A stretch of DNA of 64,000 bases from Odobenus rosmarus divergens (GCF_000321225.1 NW_004450277.1:1576303-1640302), one strand, 5' to 3'. Shown: positions 11,398 to 23,500, counted from the stretch's first letter. Made by a program: numbers and translations. The notes: generated by a model from the sequence alone, not told the origin.

Positions 11398-11557
11398 TGC
11401 CTGGGTGGCTCAGCTGGTTAAGCGTCTGCTCAGGTCATGATCTCAGGGTCCTGGGATGGAGCCCCGTATCAGGCTCCCTGCTCAGCGGGGAGTCTGCTTC
11501 TCCCCCCTTCGTGCTCTCTCTCTCAAATAAATAAATAAATAAAATCTTTAAAAAAAT
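11398..11557 (+). mobile_element. CAN-SINE at the reused site
   Basis: Sense, starts immediately after aaaagtagagggg (11385-11397), ends in an A-rich tail followed by aaaagtcgag (11558-11567). Missing the usual ccttcagg segment after gtctgct. Confidence 0.92.
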
Positions 11558-11567
11558 AAAAGTCGAG

Positions 11568-11656
11568 CTGAGGTTGGTAAAGCATACGGTCTTGATCTCA
11601 AGGTCATGAGCTCAAGTCCCAGGTTGGGTATATAGCTTACTTAAAAAAAAAAAAAA
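11568..11656 (+). mobile_element. Short-type CAN-SINE, 5'-shortened
   Basis: Sense: ggttggtaaagcatac, ggtcatgagctcaagtccc, tagcttacttaaaa, A-run, then gaagtagagctgaaagg, the fourth form of the local target. Confidence 0.8.
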
Positions 11657-11842
11657 GAAGTAGAGCTGAAAGGATTTGCTGATGGACTAGTTGTGGGCTA
11701 GGGGAGTTGCTAGTCTCTCTGGCCTTGTTTCTCACCTACAAAAGGCAGATGGAAAGGCCTTTGAGGGTTTTTTTTTCCCCAGCTGATAACTATGGGAACT
11801 CTATGGGATGAAGAAAGAGACAAAATCATTTCTCTCATGGAA

Positions 11843-12372
11843 GCAAAGCCATTTGCTCTCCAGGCCCCGAGGGGTGGATGGCAATGAGAGGAGGAAGGCA
11901 GGGGCTGGAGAGAGACAAAGGAAGGGCAGGGTCTGACTACACTGTGGCCACCCACTTTCAGCAGACACATCACCCAACCACTAGGGACCTGCAGGGCCGC
12001 AGAGGAGCCAGGCCCGGGGCGGGGGGTGGAGGTAAAGATAGAGAGCAGGGGCATCAGAGCCGTGCCGTGTCCAGGGCCTACTAGGCAGAAGGTGCCCAGT
12101 GGGTGAGCGAGTGAATGAGGCAGTGCCTGCAAGCCAGGATGTGTGCAGGAACTTCCCAAGTCATTCCAAGGGGTAAGCCTGACCCAAGGGATTCATCTCC
12201 TGTCATTCCTTCTGCATTGATTACATTCTAGGCTGAGTCTCAAGTTCCCATTCTTCATGAATGGATGACTGCGCGGTCTGAAATCACCAAAGCAGCCTTT
12301 TAGAGCTGAAAGGAAGCACACACATCTTGTCCACTCCACCCACAATTTCAGCCATCACTGTTTTGGCCTTAT
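11843..12372 (-). repeat. Inverted duplication, copy A (BCL2L1 intron)
   Basis: The minus strand of this block matches 56788-57320 on the plus strand almost base for base: by reading I count about seven substitutions and three short indels in 530 bp. Its flanks are single-copy intron sequence, so this looks like the original. There is no poly(A) and no clear target-site duplication. Open frames of about 150 codons are shared by both copies but show no known domain and drift apart outside the block. Confidence 0.9.
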
Positions 12373-12514
12373 TCATATATCATTGTTCTTATTAACATTT
12401 TCCTATCAATTGATTCAACTTAAAAAAATGTAAATAAATATATTGAAAATTCTCAACCCCTCTCCCTACCCTCCAAAAGGGACCCTGTTCTTTCTGCAAT
12501 CTTTTCCCTTTTTA

Positions 12515-12632
12515 TTTATTATTTATTAAAAAAAAATTTTATTTTAAATCTCTATGCCCAATGTGGGGCTTAAACTCACAACCCTGAGATCAAGAGCCGC
12601 ATGTTCCACCGACTGAGCCAGCCAGGTGCCCC
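12515..12632 (-). mobile_element. Short-type CAN-SINE
   Basis: Antisense. Direct repeats tgcaatcttttcccttttt / tgcaatctttcccctttttt-like at 12495-12514 and 12633 onward. Contains gcttaaactcacaaccctg. Confidence 0.9.
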
Positions 12633-12719
12633 TGCAATCTTTCCCCTTTTTAGTAAATGGTGGTAGTTTCACCCTTCTAGGTGCTGAAGCCTGGAACACC
12701 TTAGAGTCATTGCTAAATC

Positions 12720-13231
12720 CTCCCTAGTTCTGATCTGTTAGCAAATTCCTTTGAATTTATATTTTTAATTTATCCAGAATCCCACCACTTCTCACCACCT
12801 CCACTGCTGTCATTTGGTTCAAGACAACACCATTCTCTGCCTGTATTGTTGTAACAACCTCCTTACTGGCCTCCCAGCTTCTCACCACCCCCCCTAGGGT
12901 CCTTCCCCAGAGCAGCCACATTCCGTCTAGTCAAAACACTCCACTGCCTTCCCATCTCACCCAGAGGAGGAGCCAGCGTCCCACCATGGCTCACATAAAC
13001 CTTCATCTTCTACCACTTTCTCCTCTGCTCACTCTGTTCTAGCCACACTTACCTCCTCTGCTCTTCCTCAAACATACCAAGCATATCCTTCTCATCTTGG
13101 GGCCTCTGTACTTGTTCCCTGTCCGGAATGTTCTTACCACAGATTGATACATGGTTTGTTCCCTCAGATCATGTAGATGTCTGTGCACATGCCTCCTCCT
13201 CAGAAAAGCCTTTTCCAATCACTCTCTATTT
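12720..13231 (+). mobile_element. L2 (continues 13464-13625)
   Basis: Long sense L2 3' end: caacctccttactggcctcc, ggggcctctgtacttgttcc, then after a SINE gaatataaacttcacgaagg and aagcatttgctaaatgaat. Confidence 0.85.
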
Positions 13232-13247
13232 AAAACAAGAAACAAAA

Positions 13248-13447
13248 GGGACGCCTGGGTGGCTTAGTCAGTTGAGTGTCTGCCTTCAGCTCAGGTCATG
13301 ATCCTGGGGTCCTGGGATCAAGTCCCGCATCAGGGGGGAACTTGCTCAGTGGGGACCCTGCTTCTCCCTCTGCCTGCCGCTCCCCATGCTTGTGCTCTCT
13401 CTCTCTCTGACAAGTAAAACCTTTAAAAATGAATAAAATAAATAAAT
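13248..13447 (+). mobile_element. CAN-SINE in L2
   Basis: Sense. Perfect 16-bp direct repeats aaaacaagaaacaaaa at 13232-13247 and 13448-13463. Confidence 0.95.
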
Positions 13448-13629
13448 AAAACAAGAAACAAAACCCAACCTCTCCCCCAAATGCTGCCTCGCCACCCTCC
13501 AGTCCCCATGATCACTCTATCTTTTTAGAATATAAACTTCACGAAGGCAGATATTCCCAGTAGCTAAATGGTGCTTGGCATGGAGTAAGATACTTAGTAA
13601 GCATTTGCTAAATGAATAAATGAAATGAA

Positions 13630-15130
13630 AAGGCAACGTTATTGCTACTATAACTAGAACACCAATATCATTTGCCACATATGGAGATCAACAGAAAATA
13701 AAAACAGTGACTATTAGAAAAATGCCTATTTGCATATCACCTGTAAGAAGGTCAATGGTATATGTACTGATCTTGGTCCTACACCTTTACAAAAGAGACA
13801 CATGAGGTCCAGGGCAGGAGAAAGCTCCGGACAGAGCAGCCAGCCAGCTGGAGGTCAGTCCAGAGCAGCCACACAAGTAACCCCTCAGTGCCTTGAAACC
13901 ACAGCCCCACCCCCCCAGAGCGTACACAAAGCAACTAAGTCTTGGGAAGGGTACAGCTAGGATGAACCAACAGAGCCTGTCTGAGGGGCCAGGAAATCTC
14001 TCCTCTGGGCCAGGCACAGAACTGGAGGCTCTGCTGGAGAGAACAAAGGCCAAAGAGGAGTCTTTCAGGCTGGAGGAGTCTCATGGGGCTGCACTGCGGG
14101 GGACGGGCACGCACAAACCTGTAGGTGAGGTCCGTGGAGACCAGACAGCTGAGAGCAGAAATGAAAACAGGCTGGGTCCCAAAGGGTAGTAGCTTCAATC
14201 CCGTAAACACCAGACAGGCATGGGGGTTCCGGTGCAGGCCTGGGGCCCAGCTGAACTCAGGGGGTTGGATGGGACCTTCCCAGCCTCCTCTGTCAGTGAC
14301 GATGACTCTAAGCTGAGTGGAGTAGAGACACCGCCAATCGTGCCACAAGTCACAGCAGACGTTCAGGGGGAAAGAGACAGAGAGCTACCCTCCTAGTCCC
14401 CACATTCCAGAAGGTCTTCTCCAAGCCCCAGACAGCTCCACCCACATGGGCCCTTGAGGATTCAATCTGTTTGGAGGGGAGCATCCCTTTCCCATCCTCA
14501 TGGGGCTTAGCAAACATGGCTGCAGGTGCAGGGAGTAAAGCTATTGCTGTTGTAACCGCCAGGCCAGCAATGCCTGACCTACATCTCCATGGTTGGTTGC
14601 CTATGAAGAAAAATACCAGGGATTTCCGTTGGTGTTCACCAGATGCAGCTGCCAAAGGAAGGTGGGCCTTCTGAAGGCCAGCTGTGAGTAGGGCAGGACA
14701 AATGGTGAGGCGGCTGGGATAGATGAGGCGGCTCGCCTCTAGATTATTTCCTGGCTTTCCTCCCTAGATTTCAGAGACTCTATCAAATGTTTATCTTTTT
14801 TCTACCAAGGTCTTCCACTGAAGCTTTTTTCCCCTCCTCTTCTAGTATCTTACCCTAAAAATTGAGAAAAAGAGGGAGAGAGAGAGAAAGAGAAAGAGGG
14901 AAAGACAGAGAGAGAGAACAAGATTCTAATTTGGAAAAAACTACCCAAGCTAAACAGTTGTTCCAGCTGTAAATTATTGGCATCGGAGTGAGGCTTTTTA
15001 GATCTGCACAGAAAATAAGCAATTTGGAAGTTTTGCATGGCAGTGTAAAAAGGCCCTGGGACTTCAGAGTCAGGACACAGGACTCTTACTCCCGCTCTGC
15101 GGTGGTTCCATCTGGCTGCAGACATGTCAA
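13630..15130. other. Single-copy intron
   Basis: Nothing recognisable except a GA-rich purine run at about 14868-14920 (gagagagaaagagaaagagg). Confidence 0.55.
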
Positions 15131-15357
15131 CTGAGGACCCTCAGCCTCACTTTCCTCATCTGTCAAGTGTGGACAAAGGACCAGATGATCTCTCTGGCTC
15201 CAAAGTGCTGTGATCCTATCCCTAGGCCTTCCCCCTGAGCCCTCTCAGGGGTGCAGTGTACGGAAAAAGCTCTCTTAGGAGACAAGAGACTCAAATTCTA
15301 ATCCCAGGGTTGCCTTTTATTAACTCACTGTGTGATCTTGGGCAAGTCACCTTTTCT
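15060..15357 (+). mobile_element. MIR pieces
   Basis: Sense MIR wording: cactttcctcatctgtcaag and, further on, tgtgatcttgggcaagtcac just before a SINE. Confidence 0.65.
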
Positions 15358-15543
15358 TTTTTTTTAAATTTTATTTATTTGACACACACAAAGAGAGAGA
15401 GACACACAGCAAGAGAGGGAACACAAGCAGGGGGAGTGGGAGAGGGAGAAGCAGGCTTCCCGATGTGGGGCCAATCCCAGGACCCTGGGATCATGACCTG
15501 AGCCGAAGGCAGACGCCTAATGACTAAGCCACCCAGGCGCCTC
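15358..15543 (-). mobile_element. CAN-SINE in MIR
   Basis: Antisense; body shortened before ccaatcccaggaccctgg. Flanks caccttttc / cacttcac are only roughly alike. Confidence 0.9.
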
Positions 15544-16790
15544 CACTTCACTTTGTTCATATGTAAACCAAAGACTTGAAAGTGCATTGAAAAAAAGCAC
15601 TACAGGAACTTTGGTGTTATGTCTCCCTTATGTCACTCATCCCTTAGCATATGGGTGCTTCCCAAAGGGCTTGTTCTTTACTTGGAATCGCCCCAGTTTG
15701 CAAACCTTAAGATCCTAGAGACACAAAATGGAGGAGGTAGGGGTTCAAACCCAGGTCTGTCTGATTGCAGAGAATGTGTTTTCCCACTCTAGAAATGTGG
15801 AGGGCAGGCATGGATGGTGGAAAGGACTTAGGATTTAAAGTTAGAATACCCCAGTTCCCTCCAAGGTAAGAAGACCTCTGCTTCCTAGGATAGTCAGAGG
15901 TTCAATGAGATAACATATGGACACAAAGAAGTACTAGACAAACCTTAATGATCCTGTGCTATTACTTTATGACCCGACCCTGGGTTTCCCCACATTCAAA
16001 AGGAGAGCTTAAGGTGCAAGCCATATCATCTTAGGAATATTACAGTGCCACATCTCAGCCTTTCATCCTACATCTTGACCTCCCTTCTTGTCCATATGAG
16101 GCCCATCCTTCCAGACTCCCTTTACCTGGAGCTCCCAGGACACCCAGCACAGAGCACACAGTGGTCTTCCTTGAGAGGCTGTGGAGGGTTCAGAGTCCTC
16201 ACTCTGATACTTATTTGCTGTACAACTCTGGGCTTATCACTCAAACTCTGAGTCTCAGGGTCCATGTTTATAAAATGTGCAGAAGAGCTACCCTATAGTA
16301 TTCCATGACTGTTTGCCTCTATTATAATCACGTTATACTTCCTCTCTCCTATGAACTCTTCTGATCCTTTTAGTGTTTTCCATTTACTTTGGTATTTGCG
16401 GTCTCATAATCTAAATTATTGAGAGCTAGGCCTATACTTTATACTCCTCTCCCACTGGAGCAGTGAGCACACGACAGGTGTTCAAAGAACACCTGTTACA
16501 CAAATGGGAGATGAGTCCTTTCTGAGACAGTATCAGTGGGGGCCATCACCAACCCTCAAGTGTCACGTGGCAGCCTGCTCTTTGGCTACCCTGTGCTAAG
16601 CAGTGGGGGTAGGGGCAGGGGATATGGGGTAAATGGAAGCTAAAGGGCCCTTTCCTCTAAAGTATTCAGCATGAACTGGAGAAGCCAGACTCACCCTCTG
16701 GAGAGAGCACCAACACAATATGGACAATTAGAGGAGGCAGAGAGAGCCAAGGGAAACCCATGGACACCAGAGTGAGTGAGGGCTTCTGAG
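15544..16790. other. Single-copy intron
   Basis: Scattered MIR-like words (for example gctcttttcat-free stretches, ataaaatgtgcagaagagc) but no element I can delimit. Confidence 0.45.
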
Positions 16791-16794
16791 TCTA

Positions 16795-16985
16795 ACAGAT
16801 TGGATTTGGATTCTGTTCTTATTAGCATTCGACCATGGGACTATTACTTAACTTGTTTTATTCTCAGTTTTCTAATCTGGACAATGGGAACAATATGTTT
16901 CCCTGGCCTTTTATATAGCATCTTACACATGGCAGGTACTCAATAAATAGCAGCAACTATATTGTTATTAGTATTATTAATCACA
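16795..16985 (+). mobile_element. MIR
   Basis: Sense MIR with cagttttctaatctggacaa and a 3' end ggtactcaataaatagcagc. Confidence 0.8.
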
Positions 16986-17090
16986 GATGGGTTTTGTCTA
17001 TGGGCACCTCTAACAGTCAATAGATGCACACAGAGAACAGGTGACTTATGGCTCTATATAGCAACTGGAACTCTGGATGGAGAAAGTTCT

Positions 17091-17343
17091 TTTTTAATTT
17101 TTTATTGTTATGTTAATCACCATACATTACATCATTAGTTTTTGATGTAGTGTTCCCATGATTCACTGTTTGTGCATAACACCCAGTGCTCCACGCAGAA
17201 CGTGCCCTCTTTAATACCCATCACCAGGCTAACCCATCCCCCACCCCCCCTCCCCTCTAGAAACCTCAGTTTGTTTTTCAGAGTCCATCGTCTCTCATGG
17301 TTCGTCTCCCCCTCCAACTTACTCCCCTTCATTCTTCCCCTCC
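17091..17343 (-). mobile_element. Young-type L1 3' end, antisense
   Basis: Antisense, T-rich start, catcattagtttttgatgta, ataacacccagtgctcc. Direct repeats tggagaaagttct at 17078-17090 and 17344-17356. 5'-truncated to about 250 bp. Confidence 0.92.
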
Positions 17344-17389
17344 TGGAGAAAGTTCTCTTAACAGAATCCTAATGAGATCTGGACATTCC

Positions 17390-17585
17390 TTTTTTTTTTT
17401 TTTTAAAGATTTTATTTGACAGAGAAAGACATAGCGAGAGAGAGAACACAAGCAGGGGGAGTGGGAGAGGGAGAAGCAGGCTTCCTGCAGAGCAGGGAGG
17501 CTGACGCGGGGCTCGATCCCAGGACTCTGGGATCATGACCTGAGCTGAAGGCAGACGCTCAACGACTGAGCCACCCAGGCGCCCC
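17390..17585 (-). mobile_element. CAN-SINE
   Basis: Antisense. Perfect 16-bp repeats gagatctggacattcc at 17374-17389 and 17586-17601. Confidence 0.95.
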
Positions 17586-17931
17586 GAGATCTGGACATTC
17601 CGTCCATGCAAGGAGGGTAGGCAGCTCAATACAGACCATAGGCATTAAACGGACGTTATGTAGGTCTCCCCTGGGGACTCCATAGCTTCCTGGCTGTGTG
17701 TTCTCTTGGACAGTTATTCTCTCTGAGCCTGATTCCTCATCTCTGTTAGACTCAGACCCTCTGTTATTTCTCCTGAGAGGCGGTCAAGGGTGTTCTTTAA
17801 GAGCACAGGTGTTAGAGGATTCAAATCTGGGGTTAAATCCTGCTCTGCCACTTACTAGCTTGGGTCAGTGGCCATGGCACCATTTAACCTTTCTGAGCTT
17901 TAGTTTTCTCATCTAAAAACCTTCCTTGTGG

Positions 17932-18108
17932 GCGACTGGGTGGCTCAGTCAGTTGAGTGTCTGCCTTGGGCTCAGGTCGTGATCCCAGGGTCCTGGAATT
18001 GAATCCTGCATCGGGCTCCCTGCTCCGTGGGGAGCCTGTTTCTCCCTCTCTCTCTGTCTCTCCTGAATAAATAAATAAAATCTTTAAAAAATTAAAGTAA
18101 AATAAAAT
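17932..18108 (+). mobile_element. CAN-SINE
   Basis: Sense. Perfect 17-bp repeats aaaaaccttccttgtgg at 17915-17931 and 18109-18125. Lies in a MIR (17690-18240). Confidence 0.95.
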
Positions 18109-18284
18109 AAAAACCTTCCTTGTGGTATTACCAGATAATGTGCCTGTGCTTGCTTGGCATACAGTAACAATTTTACTTGATACATGAAAGTGTTATCTTT
18201 GTATCCAGGACCTGGCACTGGAAGGCACTCAATAAATGTACTGAATCAAACCCAGACCCCGTGGAAGAGGTGTGTAGAGAAAAG

Positions 18285-18835
18285 ATGCTCCTGTAAACTG
18301 GCACCACTGCTACATGCCCAGGTTGACAATATCTATCAAAATCGTAAGTGCATACATCCTTTGGCCCTGCAATTCCACTCCTAGGAATGTATCCCCCATA
18401 GGCACCCTGTATTCACACATGGACCAAATAACAAATATGACAGAGCTATTCATTGAACATCACTATTATAACTGCAAGAGACTGCAAAAAAAGGGCCTAC
18501 CAATGGGAACTGGTTAAACAGAGGATAGTACCATGTATGGAATACTATGCAGCTATCAAAAAGAATGAGAAACCTCTTGAAGGACTGATACTGAATGATC
18601 TCTGAGACACTGTTAAATGAAAAAAATCAAGGCACCAAACTGTGTGCATCAGTGCATGACTATCTGTGTAAAAACTGGATGAAACATATAGGTGTTTGCT
18701 TAGGTCTACCAAGTCTATTTTCCCAGGAAGGGAACTGTAGCTAGGAGACACAGGTGGGAGAGAGACATTTTGAATTCTGAATTTTGAACCACATGAATAT
18801 ATTACCTATTCTAAGAAAATACATCAAAATTAAAG
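18285..18835 (+). mobile_element. L1 remnant, 3' region
   Basis: Sense old L1: ccctgcaattccactcctag, tggaatactatgcagctatc, aatgagaaacctcttgaagg. Confidence 0.8.
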
Positions 18836-18849
18836 AGTGGGAGAGAAAG

Positions 18850-19385
18850 AATTTGGTTCTCCCATGAGAAGCATTTGGGCCTCCCCAGAGACTGACTCTT
18901 TGGGCAGTTATTACACTATGAGAAGAAAAATGACAACTCTGGTATTTGCATGCTGTGATGCCAAAATTACACCACTACTATGTGATTAACTGCACCAGGG
19001 TTGCCACCATCTCTGACCCTTTGTCCCAGGATGCTGTTAAGATGGGAGAAGACCAGAATCCTTGATGAGGCTCCATCATCCTCTGGATTAAGGCTGTCCA
19101 GGTAGAATAAGAGGGAAAGAAGGCTCTGGTTAAAATAAAAATCATCCCTAACAGCTTAAACAAAATGAAGGGTGGGAATGAGCCTAGTCCTGGAAGGAGT
19201 GGGGGTGGACTGGCTATGGCCTGATGATGATGGCACATACCATCTTTTTTCCCCTGAGCCTCTGCTGCTGTTTTCCTTAACAATTACTCTCCTGCTTGCC
19301 TGCTGGGAACACTCTATTGGGGACTCCTGGAAGTAGATGGAGACCTAACTGGCCCTGGAATAAATACAAATGGCTAATAAAGTAT
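18850..19385. other. Single-copy intron
   Basis: I see nothing recognisable here. Confidence 0.5.
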
Positions 19386-19401
19386 AAGAAAAGATGCTTT
19401 A

Positions 19402-19632
19402 CAGGGCACCTGGGTGGCTCAGCTAGTTAAGCATTGGACTCCTGGTTTTGGCTAAGGTCTTGATCTCAGAATCATGAGACTGAGCTCCATGTTGGGCTCT
19501 GCACTCAGCGGGGAGTCTGCTCCAGATTCTCTCTCCCTCTCCACCTCCCTCTGCTCCTTCCCTGGCTCCCATGCATGTACACGCATGTGCACTCTCTCTC
19601 TGTCTCTCAAAATCAATCAATCTTAAAAAAGA
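19402..19632 (+). mobile_element. CAN-SINE, older subtype
   Basis: Sense. Perfect repeats aagaaaagatgcttta at 19386-19401 and 19633-19648. Confidence 0.95.
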
Positions 19633-19716
19633 AAGAAAAGATGCTTTATCTCGTAAGTAACTCTGGAAATAGTCCTTGGATATCTTACATTTATTATAAG
19701 ACTATTTAAACACGGG

Positions 19717-19905
19717 GGCACCTGGGTGGCCCAGTCGTTAAACGTCTGCCGTCAGCTCAGGTCATGATCCCAGGGTCCTGGGATCGAGCCCCGTACCGGG
19801 CTCCCTGCTTCGCGGGAGGACTGCTTCTCCCTCTCCCACTCCCGCTGCTTGTGTTCCCTCTCTCGCTGTGTCTCTGTCAAATAAATAAAATCTTAAAAAA
19901 AAAAA
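19717..19905 (+). mobile_element. CAN-SINE
   Basis: Sense; cagtcgttaaacgtctgcc subtype. Repeats agactatttaaaca / agaatatttagaca. Confidence 0.93.
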
Positions 19906-20200
19906 AAGAATATTTAGACATGTACAAAAGTAGACAGAATGATAAAATGAACCACTATGTACCCATCACTCAGCTTCAATAATGATCAACTCAGTACCAA
20001 TCTGATTTCATCTGTTCCCACTCTCTCTCACCTCTGTGTTATTTGGCAGCAAATTCCAGATATAGTTCAGTATATATATCTAAAAATAAGTAATATTAAA
20101 GAGAAAAAAACATAACCACAATACCATTATCATATTTAAAATCTGAAAAAAATCTAAAAAAATCTTAGAAGGGCTTTAAATGTGATCAAAACTCTTTCCC
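19906..20200. mobile_element. L1-type 3' UTR remnant
   Basis: gcaaattccagatatagttc, ataaccacaataccattatc: typical of old L1/HAL1 ends; orientation not settled. Confidence 0.55.
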
Positions 20201-20215
20201 AAAGAGGGCACCTTT

Positions 20216-20417
20216 AGGGCGCCTGGGTGGCGCAGTCAGTTAAGCGGCTGCCTTCAGCTCAGGTCATGATCCCAGGGTCCTGGGATCGAGCCCCGCGTCA
20301 GTCTCCCTGCTCCGCAGAGAGCCTGCTTCTCCCTCTCCCTCTCCCTCTGTCTGCCGCTCTGCTTATCTGTGCTCTGTCTCTGTCAAATAAATAAATAAAT
20401 AATCTTAAAAAAAAAAA
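20216..20417 (+). mobile_element. CAN-SINE
   Basis: Sense. Perfect repeats aaagagggcaccttt at 20201-20215 and 20418-20432. Confidence 0.95.
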
Positions 20418-20432
20418 AAAGAGGGCACCTTT

Positions 20433-21395
20433 GTTCAATATGAAATTTTAATGCATTATTAAAGCTCTAGCTACAACTCAAAGTATAAATAATTCAGATT
20501 TGTAGACATTTAAAACCTACTGAAATAAAGGTATCCCACCAACAAAAATATTAAGGTGACATGAGAGTCAATTCCAGATCTATTAAGGACTTAAATGTGA
20601 AAAGTAAAACCTTAAAACTTTTTGAAGAAAATATAGGCAAATGTCTTTAGGACCACTGGTTCGGGGAAGATTTCTTCAATAAAACATAAAAGGTGTAAAT
20701 CAGGGGTGCCTGGGTGGGTCAGTCGGTTAAGCATCTGTCTGCCTTTGGCTCAGGTCATGATCCCAGGGTCCTGGGATTGAGCCCCACATCCAGCTCCCTG
20801 CTTACGGGGAATCTGCTTCTCCCTCTCCCTCTCCCTGCCACGACCCCTGCTTGTGCCCCCCCCATCAAATAAAGAAATAAATCTTAAAAAAAAAAGCGTA
20901 AATCATAGAAGAAAACACTAAACTAGGTTAAATTAAGAAATTCTAGTCATGAAAAGAACACAAAGTGAAAAAACAATCTACAAACTGAGAGCCTGTATTT
21001 GTAACACATGTAGATAAAAGATCAGTATTCAGAATATATAAAGAATTTCTACAAATCCCTAAGAAAAAGCCAATCAAAAGAGACAAAGACTTGAGCAAGT
21101 ACTTTACAAAAGAGGAAACATGAATGGTCAATAGAGTAAGGAAAGATTCTCCACCCCACTTGTAATCTGAGAAATGCAAATTAAAACCACAAGATACCAT
21201 CTCACACCTACCAACTCTATAAAAATTTTAAAGTCTGACCTTATCAAGTATTATCAAAGATGTAAAGCAATGGAAACTCATGTGCTGCTGGTGGCAGTGT
21301 AAACTCTTAACAAACACACAGGAAAGCAATCCAGGCATTACCTTCCATCAAGCAATTCCATTCCTGGGTGCACGCCCTACAGCAATGATTTTCAC
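20433..21395 (+). mobile_element. L1 ORF2/3' remnant (interrupted)
   Basis: Sense, decayed: ttttgaagaaaatataggca, agataccatctcacacc, tgctgctggtggcagtgtaa, aagcaattccattcctggg. Split by the SINE at 20704; continues past 21525 to about 22030. Confidence 0.85.
20704..20895 (+). mobile_element. CAN-SINE in L1
   Basis: Sense. Repeats gtgtaaatca / gcgtaaatca. Confidence 0.93.
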
Positions 21396-21525
21396 GGGGC
21401 ACCTGGCTGGCTTAGCCTGTAGAGCATTCAAATCTTGATTGCAGGGTTTTAAGTTTGAGCCCCATGTTGGATATAGAGATTACTTAAAAACAAAAACAAA
21501 AACAAAAACACCAAAAAAACAAGCC
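21396..21525 (+). mobile_element. Short-type CAN-SINE
   Basis: Sense: gggcacctggctggcttag, tagagattacttaaaaac, with a (CAAAAA)n tail. Confidence 0.85.
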
Positions 21526-21636
21526 CTCCAGGTGATTCTAATAGGCCATCTAGTCTGAACCACTGCGCTAGAGAACATGTGCACGTGGAGGAGACATATA
21601 CAGATTGTTCAAAACCCCATTTGAAATAGCAAAAAC

Positions 21637-21803
21637 GGGCGCCTGGGTGGCTCAGTCGGTTAAGCGTCTGCCTTCGGCTCAGGTCATGATCCCGGGGTCC
21701 TGGGCTCCTTGCTCAGTGGGGAGCCTGCTTCTCCCTCTTCCTGCCGCTCCCCCTGCTTGTGCACTCTCTCTCTGACAAATAAATAAAATATTAAAAAAAA
21801 AAA
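21637..21803 (+). mobile_element. CAN-SINE in L1
   Basis: Sense, with an internal deletion after ggtcctgggc. Perfect repeats gaaatagcaaaaac at 21623-21636 and 21804-21817. Confidence 0.95.
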
Positions 21804-22049
21804 GAAATAGCAAAAACAAGGGAACCCAAATAACCACTGACAGTGGAATGAATGCATAAACTGAGCCATAATCATACAAGGGGCATGAAAATGAACAAAC
21901 TATAGCTATACACTTAATACTGGTGAATAAAAAAAAGGAAACTGCAGATGAATACACACACACACAGTATCATATTTAAATGAAACTGAAAAGCATGCAG
22001 GATACTCTTTATATATAGTAAAGCTATTTTTTTTTAAAAGGCAAGGGAG

Positions 22050-22190
22050 GGGTGCCTGGGTGGCTCAGACGGTTGAGCGTCTGACTCGATTTTGGCTCAG
22101 GTCATGATCTGGGGTTGTGGGATCCAGCCCTGCATGGGGCTCCATGCTCAGTGGGGAGTCTGCTTGGGATTCTCTTTCTCTAAATGAAAA
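22050..22190 (+). mobile_element. CAN-SINE, split (tail at 22397-22426)
   Basis: Sense; outer repeats aaaaggcaaggga at 22036-22048 and 22427-22439 bracket both this and the inverted copy inside it. Confidence 0.88.
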
Positions 22191-22194
22191 CAGT

Positions 22195-22396
22195 ATTTAT
22201 TTATTTTAAAGATTTATTTATTTTAGAGGGAGGGCAACAAGCGGGGGGGGAGGGGCAGGGAGAGAGGGAGAGACAGAGTCCTGAGCAGACTCTGCATTTT
22301 GAGCTCAGAGCCCGACATGGGACTCGATCCCACAACCCTGAGATCATGACCCGAGCTGAAATGAATAGTCAGTCGCTCAGCCACCCAGGCACCCCT
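22195..22396 (-). mobile_element. CAN-SINE inserted in a CAN-SINE
   Basis: Antisense; purine-rich body with a G-run at 22243-22250; ends caggcacccct. Forms an inverted pair with its host element. Confidence 0.9.
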
Positions 22397-22637
22397 AAAG
22401 AAAATTTAAAAAAAAAATAAAAAATTAAAAGGCAAGGGAACAATAAACACACATCTCAGGAGAATTGGTAGGGGATGGCTGTGACTAGCAAGGGGCACAT
22501 TGAAGATATTCATAAATGTTTAATTTCTTAAACTGGGAGGTAAGCTTATAGGTGATCATTTTTCCCATTCCTGAAACCTTATACATGCATTACATATTGT
22601 TGTATTTACAATAACTTTCTTAAAAATGGTGTGCTGG

Positions 22638-22831
22638 GGGCGCCTGGATGGCTCAGTCATTAAGCGTCTGCCTTCGGCTCAGGTCATGATCCCAGGGTCC
22701 TGGGATCGAGTCCCACATCGGGCTCCCTGTTTGGCGGGAAGCCTGCTTCTCCATCTCTCACTCCCCCTGCTTGTGTTCCTGCTCTCACTATCTCTCTCTC
22801 TGTCAAATAAATAAATAAAATCTTTAAAAAA
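22638..22831 (+). mobile_element. CAN-SINE
   Basis: Sense. Perfect repeats aaaaatggtgtgctgg at 22622-22637 and 22832-22847. Confidence 0.95.
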
Positions 22832-22847
22832 AAAAATGGTGTGCTGG

Positions 22848-23500
22848 AATAGTGCAATACTCAGAGTCAGAACTGCAACCACTAACTCTGGCTACATCTG
22901 TGGTATCCAAAGGGTTAAGCCTGTTTCTCTGCCTGTGGGTGGGAGGGCAGGCAGCAGCTGGGGCACAATGGGAGTCCCTGGCTCCAGCTGGCTCCAGCCT
23001 GGATCCGCCTGGATCAAGCGCCACGCCTAGGAATTGGCACCTGGGGGTGGGGGGGTGGGGCTCTGGACAGGTGGCACCTGAAGCCCTTGGTGACCTGATA
23101 CATGAGAGCGACTCGGCTCAGTCAGATAGATGGCAGCTTCCTCCTTTTGGAGCCTCTCCATCTGGTAAGGAAGTGTGCTGGTGACAGTTGGAGCTGGTGA
23201 GAAGGGGAAGAGGGTCTGGGACTCATGGTGGGGGTGGAAAAGGAACTGGGTGGGCTGGGCTCAGATACCAAGGGAGGCTGCTGGGATTAGCACCTGCTGA
23301 GAATGAGATTAAGTTTCTTGGGAAGGGCTCATCTATCTAATGCCCCCCGAAAGCTGTCTCCCTGTGGCTTTTCTCTGCTGGACAGATGGTGTCTGAGCTG
23401 CTTCTTGGAGGGTGGGCTCCTTCAGGGGGTGGTGGAGGTGGGGTGGGACCTACAGCCTGCTTGGTGGTCATGGGATTCCCTGCCCTCCACAATAATAATA
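22848..23500. other. Single-copy intron
   Basis: GC-richer stretch (gggtgggggggtggggctc at about 23045). No element or gene recognised. Confidence 0.5.

Noticed and set aside
11710..12159. Frame of about 150 codons shared with 57003-57467
   Set aside because: The similarity reflects the DNA duplication. The two frames differ by indels and end in different sequence, and no domain is visible.
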